DNA of 64,000 bases from Xanthobacteraceae bacterium 501b (lineage in GTDB: Bacteria; Pseudomonadota; Alphaproteobacteria; Rhizobiales; Xanthobacteraceae): NCBI GenBank assembly GCA_000378025.1, contig KB899087.1, forward strand, positions 1-64,000, given 5' to 3'. Position 1 is the stretch's first letter; each line of letters starts with the position of its first letter. The notes under the pieces are model-generated. The model searched no databases. It worked only from the letters and a program-made list of their open reading frames with translations, and was not told where the DNA came from. Shown piece after piece: positions 53,719 to 61,151 of this stretch. The position numbers were made by a program, and so were the translations under genes.

Positions 53719-53734
53719 TGATAGCGTTGATAGC
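53719..53734. promoter_or_regulatory. Direct-repeat operator candidate for the toxin-antitoxin pair
   Basis: TGATAGCGTTGATAGC contains TGATAGC twice with a nine-base period, just upstream of the antitoxin ATG at 53698. Ribbon-helix-helix antitoxins commonly bind short repeats in their own promoter. The flanking CAAAATA could form part of the -10 or -35 region. Confidence 0.45.
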
Positions 53735-53782
53735 AAAATAGAGGAATTGCCATCACATTCAAGATGACGCGTGTGGCGGCGC

Positions 53783-54709
53783 CTATGCGCCGCCGGAGCC
53801 GAACCGATAGACCGGGATGCCCATCTTGCGGGCCTTGTCGGCGAGATTGTCCTGAATGCCGGTACCGGGAAAAATCACGACCCCGATCGGCACCACGTTC
53901 AGCATCTGGTCGTTGCGCTTGAAGGGCGCGGCCTTGGCGTGCTTCGTCCAGTCGGGTTTGAAGGCCACCTGCGGCACCTTGCGGCTGTCGGCCCAGAGGG
54001 ACGCGATCTTTTCGGCGCCTTTGGGCGAGCCACCATGCAGCAGCACCATGTCCGGGTGCTTGGCGTGGATCTGATCGAGCTTGGCCCAGATTTGCCGGTG
54101 ATCAGCGGTGTCTCCGCCCGAGAAGGCGATCTTCGGGCCCGCGGGCACGAGCACCTCGTTATCCGCGCGCCTCCTGGCGGCGAGGAAATCCCGGCTGTCG
54201 ATCAGTGACGCGGTGAGGTGGCGATGGTTGGTCCGTGATCCAGCGCGTGGCGTCCAGGGCGAGCCTATGGCGATGAGGTAGCGGTCGGCGGCGGCCTCGC
54301 GGAAGGTTTCCATTCCGTCGCGGCGGCCGATCAGGTTCATGCCGATGTCGATCAGGCGCTCGAGCTCGAGGGACTTCACCTCGGACCCATCCTGCTCGCG
54401 CTGAAGCTGCTTCTGGGCCTGCTCATTATCGTCAAGCTTCTGCTCGATCCGGTCCACGGCGCGGTGGAACATGTTGACGGTCGACCAGAGGAGATCAGGG
54501 AGGTCGGTATCGAGGCTGGTGTCGGTGATCGTGGCGACCAGGGCATCGAAGATGTCGGCAATGGCGCCTTCGATGAGGCGGTCCTGAGGTGGCGGGCGCT
54601 GGTCGCGTTCGTCCTCGGAAGGACGGTAACCGTGGAGCTGCAATTCCTGGATCAGATGGTCGGTCGGGGATGAGACGTGGTGCGGCTCGTGGTCGTCATG
54701 CGCGCTCAT
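53783..54709 (-). CDS. DUF2493 domain-containing protein
   Basis: 308 residues from the ATG at 54709. The N-terminal 170 residues are helical and charged (EQKLDDNEQAQKQLQREQDG suggests a coiled coil). The C-terminal part from about residue 190 is the DUF2493 domain, a SLOG/Rossmann-like fold: KIAFSGGDTADHRQIWAKLD, MVLLHGGSPKGAEKIASLWA, VPQVAFKPDWTKHAKAAPFK and the VVIFPGTGIQDNLADKARKM motif. The GG-x-GAE loop suggests nucleotide or nucleic-acid binding. It is a usual companion of the Toprim, ParB-like and DUF932 genes in alphaproteobacterial plasmids and ICEs. Function unknown. Confidence 0.9.
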   Translation of the reverse strand: MSAHDDHEPHHVSSPTDHLIQELQLHGYRPSEDERDQRPPPQDRLIEGAIADIFDALVATITDTSLDTDLPDLLWSTVNMFHRAVDRIEQKLDDNEQAQKQLQREQDGSEVKSLELERLIDIGMNLIGRRDGMETFREAAADRYLIAIGSPWTPRAGSRTNHRHLTASLIDSRDFLAARRRADNEVLVPAGPKIAFSGGDTADHRQIWAKLDQIHAKHPDMVLLHGGSPKGAEKIASLWADSRKVPQVAFKPDWTKHAKAAPFKRNDQMLNVVPIGVVIFPGTGIQDNLADKARKMGIPVYRFGSGGA

Positions 54710-55078
54710 GGGATGCTCCGTCGGCTTGGACCGCCTGCCGTGGCGGCCTTCATGGCGACGAAGCCGTCGGGCGGGACGGACCTGCACCCGGAGCGCGGGC
54801 ATGGTCCCCGAAAGTGGGAACCGGTTTCGGGACAAGACCATGCCGGAAAAGCGCACAGGGCCGCAGCGCCAGCGGAGGATGGCGACAAGCCGGCGATTTT
54901 GCTTCGCGATGGAAAGCGGCCTGAAGGCCGCGCCGGAAAATCGTCGGCGGCAGCCATTGCCGATCCGGCCCGGCTGATGGCCGATCGCCCTCTCGAAGGC
55001 GTAAGGCGCGGTCGTTTCCGTGGGCTGACGCATTCTTGCGGGTATGGCAGCCACGTCTCGTGGTTCAGACCGTTCCGG
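54710..55078. other. Non-coding stretch with a palindromic repeat
   Basis: About 370 bases between two minus-strand genes. It holds the hairpin repeat at 54799-54843 and otherwise no supported gene. Confidence 0.4.
54799..54843. repeat. Short palindromic repeat of the type scattered in Rhizobiales genomes
   Basis: GCATGGTC and GACCATGC are exact outer arms; inside them CCCGAAA pairs with TTTCGGG around a GTGGGAACCGG loop. Sequences of the form GAAAGTGGGAACCGGTTT are, from memory, dispersed many times in genomes of this order. Only this copy was found in the window. Confidence 0.6.
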
Positions 55079-56113
55079 CTATGAGGCCAGGCTCATGAAG
55101 CGCAAGACGTCTTCCGGGGCGAGTTGCAACCGAACGCACGCCCGGAGCGCATCCATACCCAGCCGCTGGAGATCCTCGTTGAAGTCCCCGAGGGCGGGCG
55201 ATAGGCAAATAGCCTCGATCCCCTCGGCGTTCGCCCGTTTGATCAGCGTGTCCCGCGCGGCGTCACCGGCCGGATCCCTATCGCGGACGATGTAGAGCCG
55301 CCTCAAGGAAGGCCGGAATAGGATGGCGGCCAGATGTGCTGCCGAGAGCGCCGGTGCCATCGCCATGTTGGGCAGGACCTGCCGGAGAGAAAGCACTGTC
55401 TCGATGCCTTCGCCCGCCGCCATCACGGTGTCGGGCACACCGATGCGGACGGTGCACCCGAGGAGGTCCCCCATCGCCTTACGGGGCGTGTCGACCGGAG
55501 CCATGTCCGAGCCGTCGGGCGCGAGCCAGGTTCGGTGCACGCCGGTGATCCTGCCGGTGAGATCGGTGACGGCGGCGATCATGGCGGGCCAGGTCTCGGT
55601 CGGGCCGTCGTCAGGCTTGTAGTAGCAGCGCGGATGGAAACGCAGGTTTCCGGTTTCGTGCAAAAGCGTAATGCCGCGTTGGCGCAAATACGTCTCTGCG
55701 ATGGTCCCGGCGATGGGCCGCGACATGGCGAACAGACGCCGTGCCGCTTCGACGGATCCTGACGGGGCCGACGCGATACCGCGACAAGGTGATGCCGGCT
55801 TCGGTTCGGGAGGCGGCAGGTTGAGAAAGGCGCGCGCCTCGTCGGCAACTTCAGCAAAGTCGAGGAGTCCCAGCGATCCGCGGATGACGTCGAGGAGATC
55901 GCCGTGCTCGCCGGTGGCGGCATCGGTCCATTTGCCCGCCGGCCCCTTCGCGGATGCCTGGAGCCGCACAAAGAGCGAGCGGCCGGGCGTGTTTCTGATA
56001 TCGCCGACCAGCCAGTAACGGCCCTCCCGGCGCCCATTGGAGAGATAGTGACGGCACACGGCTTCGGCCCGATCGGCGAGCCGGCGCGACAGATCGTGAG
56101 CAATCCCGGACAT
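55079..56113 (-). CDS. Toprim domain-containing protein (primase/helicase-like, mobile-element type)
   Basis: 344 residues. The N-terminal half contains a CHC2-zinc-finger-like region without the full cysteine set (GRREGRYWLVGDIRNTPGRS, TGEHGDLLDVIRGSLGLLDF) and the segment YLRQRGITLLHETGNLRFHP. The C-terminal half is a Toprim fold: AAGEGIETVLSLRQVLPNMA with the catalytic Glu, and LYIVRDRDPAGDAARDTLIK with the DxD pair. Such proteins are common on alphaproteobacterial plasmids and may prime replication or transfer. It lies 69 bases downstream of the ParB-like gene on the same strand. Confidence 0.9.
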   Translation of the reverse strand: MSGIAHDLSRRLADRAEAVCRHYLSNGRREGRYWLVGDIRNTPGRSLFVRLQASAKGPAGKWTDAATGEHGDLLDVIRGSLGLLDFAEVADEARAFLNLPPPEPKPASPCRGIASAPSGSVEAARRLFAMSRPIAGTIAETYLRQRGITLLHETGNLRFHPRCYYKPDDGPTETWPAMIAAVTDLTGRITGVHRTWLAPDGSDMAPVDTPRKAMGDLLGCTVRIGVPDTVMAAGEGIETVLSLRQVLPNMAMAPALSAAHLAAILFRPSLRRLYIVRDRDPAGDAARDTLIKRANAEGIEAICLSPALGDFNEDLQRLGMDALRACVRLQLAPEDVLRFMSLAS

Positions 56114-56182
56114 GGCGAGCTTTTCAAAAGCAAAGGCCCGCCGACAGAGCCGGCGGGCCGAGGTTCAGGATCGTGTTGAGGG

Positions 56183-58240
56183 TTACTCCGCCGCCACGGC
56201 AGGGGGGATGTCCGTGGTGTCTCCAGTATCCCCAAGGCTTTCGTCTTCGCCCATGGCCGTTGTGCCGTCCTGCGCCGCCGTTTCTTCGCCTGCCGCCGGT
56301 TCGGCTGCGCGCAGCGGTTCCGGCAGCCAGCCGGTATCAGCCAGCAGCGCTTCGGCCTCGTGGGCCATGTCGCCCTTCTTCAAGTGCGCGATACGCTCCG
56401 CAGCACGCGGCCCCTTTGCCTCGCCCACCGCCTGCAGAATGCGGGCCTTGGTCACCCGGCCGAGGAAATTGTCCACGGTGGGCTTCCACCCGGCTGCCGC
56501 CATATCGAGGTCAACGGCACATGCGAGCTGATCGGCATGGTTGAGCGCGCGCGGGCGTCGGTTCCAGGCCTCGTGAACGGCGTTCACCGACAGGCTCACC
56601 ACATGGGCGAACAGGCCGGAGCGGCTATCGCTGCCCCATTCCCGCAGAGCCTCCCAGAGATCGGCCGAGTCCTTCGGCAGGACCTTGGCCCAGCCCTCAT
56701 GCCGGGCATGGATCGCCGCGGCCGAGGCGCTGTCGTTCAGGCCCGGCGCCTGCGCGCTGAACGCCACGCTCTTCAGGTCGAGTTCGAGGCAGCTATCCGA
56801 GCCGTAGCGATAGAAGCTCTTCAGCGTCAGGGCATGCAGGGCGGCGAGGAAGGCGACGTCCGGCCGTTCGCCCAACGCCTGGCGCAGCCCGAGCGTGCGA
56901 TGCGAGGTCAGCTCGGTCATCAGCCGGTCCGAGAGTGCAGACAGCCCTTCGTCCTCTTCGGGCTCGGGCGCGTCTGCCGCGACGGCCTCGCCGGTACGCA
57001 TAACCGCCGCAGCGATGTGGTGCGGGCCGGAGTCTTCTACAGCGACTTTGGACTCCACCGGCAGTTCGTCCTCCGGGCGCACATAGCCGCGCTCAATGCG
57101 CAATGCGCCATCATGGCCAATGCTGACGAAGGCGCCGGCGCGCGCCACCTCCTGCGCATCGAAGGTGATCGGACGCCCCTCGAAGACTTCGATCGCCGTC
57201 TCAATCTCGCCGAGCCGCGTGTCGACCTCGTCCGGCAACTCGTCCGCCTCGGCGTGTTCCGCAGACAGGCGATCATATTCCGCCTGCAGGGCGTCGCGGC
57301 TTGCTTCTTCCTCCGTGGTGAGCGGGACCGTCTCACCACGCAGCTGCCGTAGGCCGTAGGTGTGGCCATAGGCGAAGTCAGGGGCCATCTCGACCCACTT
57401 CCAGCCTTCGCCGGCGACAGCGTCTGCCTCGGCCTTGAGCTTGTCAGCAACCAGTCGGTCGACGAGCGCGACATCCTGCAGCCAGCCGCCATCATCACCC
57501 TGGAACAGGTCGCGCAGGATGATGCCGCCGGCCTCGACATAGGCCTCGAGGCCGATGAACTGGGCGCGCTTGTCGCACGCGCGGACCGCGCCTTCGGTCA
57601 GCATGCGGCGGATGGCATAGGGCTGCTTGTCATAGGAGGTCTTCAGCCGGTCAAAGACCTGCTCCTGGCGCACATGGTCGCCGGAGACGGTGAAGGCCAT
57701 GAGCTGGTCGAGCGTCATGCCGTCCTCGGCATAGACCTCCAGCAGCGCCGGCGACACCGAGGCGAGCTTGAGGCGCTGCTTGACCACGCCGACGGAGACG
57801 AAGAAGGCGGCGGCAATCTCCTCCTCGGACTGGCCCTTCTCGCGCAGAGCCAGAAAGGCGCGGAACTGGTCGAGCGGGTGCAGCGGCGCCCGCTGGACGT
57901 TCTCGGCGAGCGAATCCTCCTCGGCGATACCGCCCTCCCGGATGACACAGGGCACCGGCGCGGTCCTGGCGAGGCGCTTCTGCTTCACCAGCAGCTCCAG
58001 CGCCCGATAGCGCCGCCCGCCGGCCGGGATCTCGAACATGCCGGTCTCGACGCCGGTGTCGTCAACCACAGGCCGGACACTGAGGCCCTGCAGCAGGCCA
58101 CGGCGGGCGATGTCCTCGGCCAGTTCCTCGATCGAGACCCCGGCCTTGATGCGCCGGACGTTCGATTGGCTGAGCAGGAGCTTGTTGAAGGGGATGTCAC
58201 GCGAGGGCGAGAGCGTGATCTTCTGAACATTGGTCGCCAT
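56183..58240 (-). CDS. ParB/RepB/Spo0J family partition-like protein
   Basis: 685 residues from the ATG at 58240. The N-terminal ParB-type nuclease/CTPase-like domain has SIEELAEDIARRGLLQGLSV, FEIPAGGRRYRALELLVKQK (the GERRY-type box) and DSLAENVQRAPLHPLDQFRA (ENxQR). A helix-turn-helix follows: QSEEEIAAAFFVSVGVVKQR. The long C-terminal part (about 400 residues) is charged and helical and is specific to the large ParB-like proteins of mobile elements; it lacks a ParA partner here. The mRNA leader shares a conserved hairpin with that of the DUF932 gene, and its ribosome site is inside GGAGGTGCCCTCC, which can fold on itself. Confidence 0.93.
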   Translation of the reverse strand: MATNVQKITLSPSRDIPFNKLLLSQSNVRRIKAGVSIEELAEDIARRGLLQGLSVRPVVDDTGVETGMFEIPAGGRRYRALELLVKQKRLARTAPVPCVIREGGIAEEDSLAENVQRAPLHPLDQFRAFLALREKGQSEEEIAAAFFVSVGVVKQRLKLASVSPALLEVYAEDGMTLDQLMAFTVSGDHVRQEQVFDRLKTSYDKQPYAIRRMLTEGAVRACDKRAQFIGLEAYVEAGGIILRDLFQGDDGGWLQDVALVDRLVADKLKAEADAVAGEGWKWVEMAPDFAYGHTYGLRQLRGETVPLTTEEEASRDALQAEYDRLSAEHAEADELPDEVDTRLGEIETAIEVFEGRPITFDAQEVARAGAFVSIGHDGALRIERGYVRPEDELPVESKVAVEDSGPHHIAAAVMRTGEAVAADAPEPEEDEGLSALSDRLMTELTSHRTLGLRQALGERPDVAFLAALHALTLKSFYRYGSDSCLELDLKSVAFSAQAPGLNDSASAAAIHARHEGWAKVLPKDSADLWEALREWGSDSRSGLFAHVVSLSVNAVHEAWNRRPRALNHADQLACAVDLDMAAAGWKPTVDNFLGRVTKARILQAVGEAKGPRAAERIAHLKKGDMAHEAEALLADTGWLPEPLRAAEPAAGEETAAQDGTTAMGEDESLGDTGDTTDIPPAVAAE

Positions 58241-58255
58241 GGAGGGCACCTCCGC

Positions 58256-58298
58256 GACGGGCGACCAAGAGCCTCTCTCTCGGCCTCCAACCCGTCAC
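58256..58298 (-). promoter_or_regulatory. Conserved hairpin leader of the ParB-like gene
   Basis: On the minus strand the leader begins GTGACGGGTTG (58298-58288) and ends with CCCGTC (58261-58256), pairing with the GACGGG near the start (6-bp arms, 29-base loop). GAGAGAGGCTCTT lies in the loop. The 3-prime arm ends two bases before the GGAGG ribosome site. A highly similar leader precedes DUF932 (59608-59650). Confidence 0.6.
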
Positions 58299-58398
58299 GA
58301 AGCGCAGCGCCGCCCTCTCACTCTGGAGGGCGACGCCGCAGAACCGCAGATCTGCAAAAGCGTAAAGCAGGAGACACGGATCTCCGGCTTTGGGGAAA

Positions 58399-59592
58399 TC
58401 AGGCGGCCCGATCGAGCAGCTTCTTGGCTCGGCCCTCAAGGTCGAGCCGGGCATCCTGGTGGGGCTTGTCGCGCGCGAGCGCGGTGATGCCCTGCACGAA
58501 ATCAAAAATGCTCTCGGGCTTGCGCCCTTCCTCGGCCAGCACCGTGTCGATGATCCTGGCGGTCTCGGCCTTGGAGAAGCCCCGGTTGCGCAGGAAGTCG
58601 CTGCGGTCCTCGTCGGTGCGCGCCACGATCTTCGCCCGCGCCGCCTTGATGCCGTTGATGAAGGGCATGGGCGAGGAATTGGCGAAGCGGGTCAGGGCCG
58701 AGGCCGCCTCGTGCGCGAAGCGGGAGGCAGCGTATTTGGAATGACGGATGGTGATCTCCTGGAAATCCTCGACGCCCCAGAGATTGCGGTTCTGGCACAC
58801 GGCACGCAGATAGAAACTCGCGATGCCGAGCGTCTTGGCCCCCACCTCCGAGTTCCAGCAATAGAAGCCTCGGAAATAGAGGTCCGGCGTGCCATCCGGC
58901 AGCCGCCCGACCTCGATCGGGTTCAGGTCATCGACGAGGAAGAGGAACACGTCACGGTCGGAGGCGTAGAGCGTCGTCGTATCCTTGGTGATGTCGACAC
59001 GCGGATTGTAGACGCCCCTCGACCAGTCGAGCACGCCCGGCACCTTCCAGCGCGTATCGCCGGTGCCGTTGCCGGCAATGCGCTGCACCGCCTCGACCAG
59101 CTCGTGATCATAGATCCGGCCATAGTCCGGCCCGGTCACGGCGCGCAGCTCGACGCGGCCATCGTCGGTCTCAAACGTCTTGATCTGCTCGGCGCGGTGG
59201 GAGGTCAGGCCATATTGCAGATTGATGCCGGCAAGTGCCGCAGGCAACTGACGCAGATACGCGGCCGGCGCCCCGATCTGGGCCGCCAGCTGGCCGAAGG
59301 ACCAATGGTTGGGCTCGACGGGTGCATCCGCCCCGGGCAGCACCAGTGCCAGCCGCTCGGCATTGGAACGGCTTGCCTCCACATGGATGCGGGACGTCTC
59401 CACCAGGCGCGACCGGCTGTGATCGGCCCGGCCCCGCACCATCGCGGCCAGTTCGCCGAGCGACAGGAAGCGCTCGTCATCCGGCCGGGAGAACCACTCC
59501 GACGACACGCGGCCGACCCGCTCGCCGCGCGTGACATCCACCTTGTAGCCGCCGCTGGCATCACGACGGGCATCGAGAACCTGCATGTTCAT
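58399..59592 (-). CDS. DUF932 family protein
   Basis: 397 residues from the ATG at 59592, which has GGAGG nine bases upstream; a TTG at 59601 is the longer frame. The DUF932 pattern is evident: SSEWFSRPDDERFLSLGELA, AERLALVLPGADAPVEPNHW, FGQLAAQIGAPAAYLRQLPA, VTGPDYGRIYDHELVEAVQR, YASDRDVFLFLVDDLNPIEV and LYFRGFYCWNSEVGAKTLGI. Proteins of this family are encoded on plasmids, phages and ICEs; one relative is encoded by phage-like genes, and no activity is settled. It is 158 bases upstream of the ParB-like gene on the same strand and shares its leader sequence, so the two are probably regulated together. Confidence 0.92.
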   Translation of the reverse strand: MNMQVLDARRDASGGYKVDVTRGERVGRVSSEWFSRPDDERFLSLGELAAMVRGRADHSRSRLVETSRIHVEASRSNAERLALVLPGADAPVEPNHWSFGQLAAQIGAPAAYLRQLPAALAGINLQYGLTSHRAEQIKTFETDDGRVELRAVTGPDYGRIYDHELVEAVQRIAGNGTGDTRWKVPGVLDWSRGVYNPRVDITKDTTTLYASDRDVFLFLVDDLNPIEVGRLPDGTPDLYFRGFYCWNSEVGAKTLGIASFYLRAVCQNRNLWGVEDFQEITIRHSKYAASRFAHEAASALTRFANSSPMPFINGIKAARAKIVARTDEDRSDFLRNRGFSKAETARIIDTVLAEEGRKPESIFDFVQGITALARDKPHQDARLDLEGRAKKLLDRAA

Positions 59593-59607
59593 GGGGATCA
59601 ACCTCCA

Positions 59608-59650
59608 TGACGGGCGCCGGAAGACCCTCTCCCGACCTTCAACCCGTCAC
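59608..59650 (-). promoter_or_regulatory. Conserved hairpin leader of the DUF932 gene
   Basis: On the minus strand it starts GTGACGGGTTG (59650-59640) and ends with CCCGTCA (59614-59608). TGACGGG and CCCGTCA are perfect 7-bp arms around a 28-base loop containing GGGAGAGGGTCTT. The GGAGG ribosome site starts one or two bases later. It is homologous to the ParB leader at 58256-58298. Confidence 0.65.
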
Positions 59651-59674
59651 GGAAATCTGATCTGGCCTCTCACT

Positions 59675-59723
59675 CGTGAACTCGACGGTCATCGCTTCCC
59701 GCTGAGCGCCCAGCGAGTTCACG
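59675..59723. promoter_or_regulatory. 10-bp inverted repeat upstream of the DUF932 leader
   Basis: CGTGAACTCG at 59675-59684 and CGAGTTCACG at 59714-59723 are exact inverted copies separated by 29 bases, and both are followed by ACGG. Position upstream of the DUF932 leader suggests an operator or a partition-protein site; a transposon end is the alternative. Confidence 0.4.
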
Positions 59724-59790
59724 ACGGCACCAGCCCTCGCCGAGCAGCGCTGACATTGATGCAATTGAGAACTATGTCTTCGCTGGGGCT

Positions 59791-59965
59791 CTGCAGGGTG
59801 TGCTTGCCATGCGTCGCTACGCCAAGAGGTGGCAACGGGAGCAGTCCGCCATCACCGCCGATGCTTTCGTTCCGCTGAGCTGCCCGTTCGACTGGAGCCA
59901 CGCGATCGTGCTGATCAAACCGCATGACGGTGACGGTGAAGGTCGCCCAGGGCACCTGCGATCGG
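59791..59965 (+). pseudogene. istA: IS21 transposase (istA) relic
   Basis: A frame fragment reads LQGVLAMRRYAKRWQREQSA, ITADAFVPLSCPFDWSHAIV, LIKP, matching the middle of IS21-type IstA (KRW, YVPL and QFDWSHE-IVL blocks). After a one-base shift it continues MTVTVKVAQGTC, corresponding to VTVTVKVAHVRL in intact proteins. The start, catalytic residues after DWSH and the whole C-terminus are missing, and no istB or terminal repeat is present. It is a small, decayed remnant. Confidence 0.65.
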
Positions 59966-60193
59966 CAGGGGCTCTATTGACGCGGCGCTGGTCAAGATCC
60001 GGCAGCTCCGCTCCAAAATGGACGCGGTCAATTTCACCACCGTCGCGCTGCGAGTGGAACGCGGTGGTTGAGCGGCTCGACGGGCAGGAATGACAATTTC
60101 AGCAGCTCGCAAACGCAAAGCCCGGAACCGTCGCCGGTCCCGGACCCGCTTTCATTTCATTGTTGCGGCTCCGTCCCAACGGCCGGGGCGGCG

Positions 60194-60403
60194 TCAGGCT
60201 GCGCGGCCGAGCGCCAGATCGAGATCGCCGCGCACTTCCACCTCAATCTCAAGGATCGACATCGGCGTCCCCCGCTCCAGACGCGCCTTCACATTGTCGT
60301 GTTCGCAAGGAACATGCTTGGCGACAACTACCAGAATGTCCTCGCGCACACGTGAGAGAAGGTCGTCGCCGCCCAGCACCTGGCGCTCATGCGAGAGTAG
60401 AAA
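60194..60403 (-). pseudogene. minE: Truncated minE (cell division topological specificity factor)
   Basis: About 69 codons read FLLSHERQVLGGDDLLSRVR, EDILVVVAKHVPCEHDNVKA, RLERGTPMSILEIEVEV and a short end. This is the MinE pattern from the MinD-binding helix (LLSHERQ) through the topological-specificity domain (LEIEVEV). The N-terminal membrane-targeting residues and a start codon are missing: the sequence is fused at about 60403 to an acyltransferase fragment in another frame. No minC or minD is nearby. A working min locus presumably exists elsewhere if the organism needs one. Confidence 0.75.
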
Positions 60404-60774
60404 AGGACATCTCGAAATAAAGAGTCCAATACGGAACATTAGCCCATGGGGGCATTCCGAAAGGGATGATAAGCGCCAGTTGCCACGTCGTACCGTGCAC
60501 CCCTATCAGATAGAGCGAGACGAGGGACGACACGGCGAGGGCGATCCAGAAGCATGGATAGACGCGGCGCACGCGATCCAAGGCGAATTTCAGCGGCGGA
60601 TCACTCGCTTTGTTTGTCATCAGATAAGCGGATAGGGCGAAGAAAATATAGACGCCGAGCGCGCCGAAATGAAATCTGTAGAGAAGCTCTGCGAGGAATA
60701 TTGGGCCGGTAGATCGATGTTCCGTGACGTACTCGCCCTTTTCCTGTCGGTCGATGATTAGGCTTGGTCGGGTT
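60387..60774 (-). pseudogene. Acyltransferase-3 (OafA-like) gene fragment
   Basis: About 128 codons without an N-terminal start (in-frame stop at about 60775). The translation includes ELLYRFHFGALGVYIFFALS, AYLMTNKASDPPLKFALDRV, RRVYPCFWIALAVSSLVSLY and a segment ending PYWTLYFEMSFSTLA. GVYIFFALSAYL followed by RRVYPCFWI is characteristic of the integral-membrane acyltransferase_3 family that O-acetylates surface polysaccharides, and WTLYFEMSF is a conserved site. The reading stops abruptly where the minE remnant begins, so both ends are lost. A surface-polysaccharide locus next door (glycosyltransferases) fits its origin. Confidence 0.75.
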
Positions 60775-61151
60775 TAGAGTGCTCTCCGAATTTGGGGCAG
60801 CGGGAGCTGAAAATTCGAACTGCGATGCCATTGCCGTGGCGGCACATCCCCCTAACGTTCCGGTTGTCCGACCGCAGCACTAGCTTGGCGTTCGGAAGCC
60901 GCCGAGGTGACAGGTAATATCCGAAAAACTGACCAATCGACGTGCACGGGTGACGAGCCGGAAGCCGACGACATCGACGATATGTCCGCTTTTCGTTCGA
61001 AGTCCCCACAGCGGACAGTCCGCTCTCGGCCCCCGACCGGCCATTGTCGTAGCCTTGATGAAACCTCGGGCCTGCCCCTAGCGGCGGCGTTCGATAGCCG
61101 CGCCGAGAGGCTCTTGCCTGCGGCGCCTCATGCGGCCGGCGTCCCGCGCCT
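60775..61151. other. Gene-poor stretch next to the glycosyltransferase
   Basis: About 375 bases with no supported gene, insertion-sequence end or clear terminator. Frames on both strands are short and Arg-rich. Confidence 0.4.

Noticed and set aside
57362-59610. Long plus-strand frames opposite the ParB-like and DUF932 genes
   Set aside because: Antisense shadows; the minus-strand genes show family motifs and good ribosome sites.
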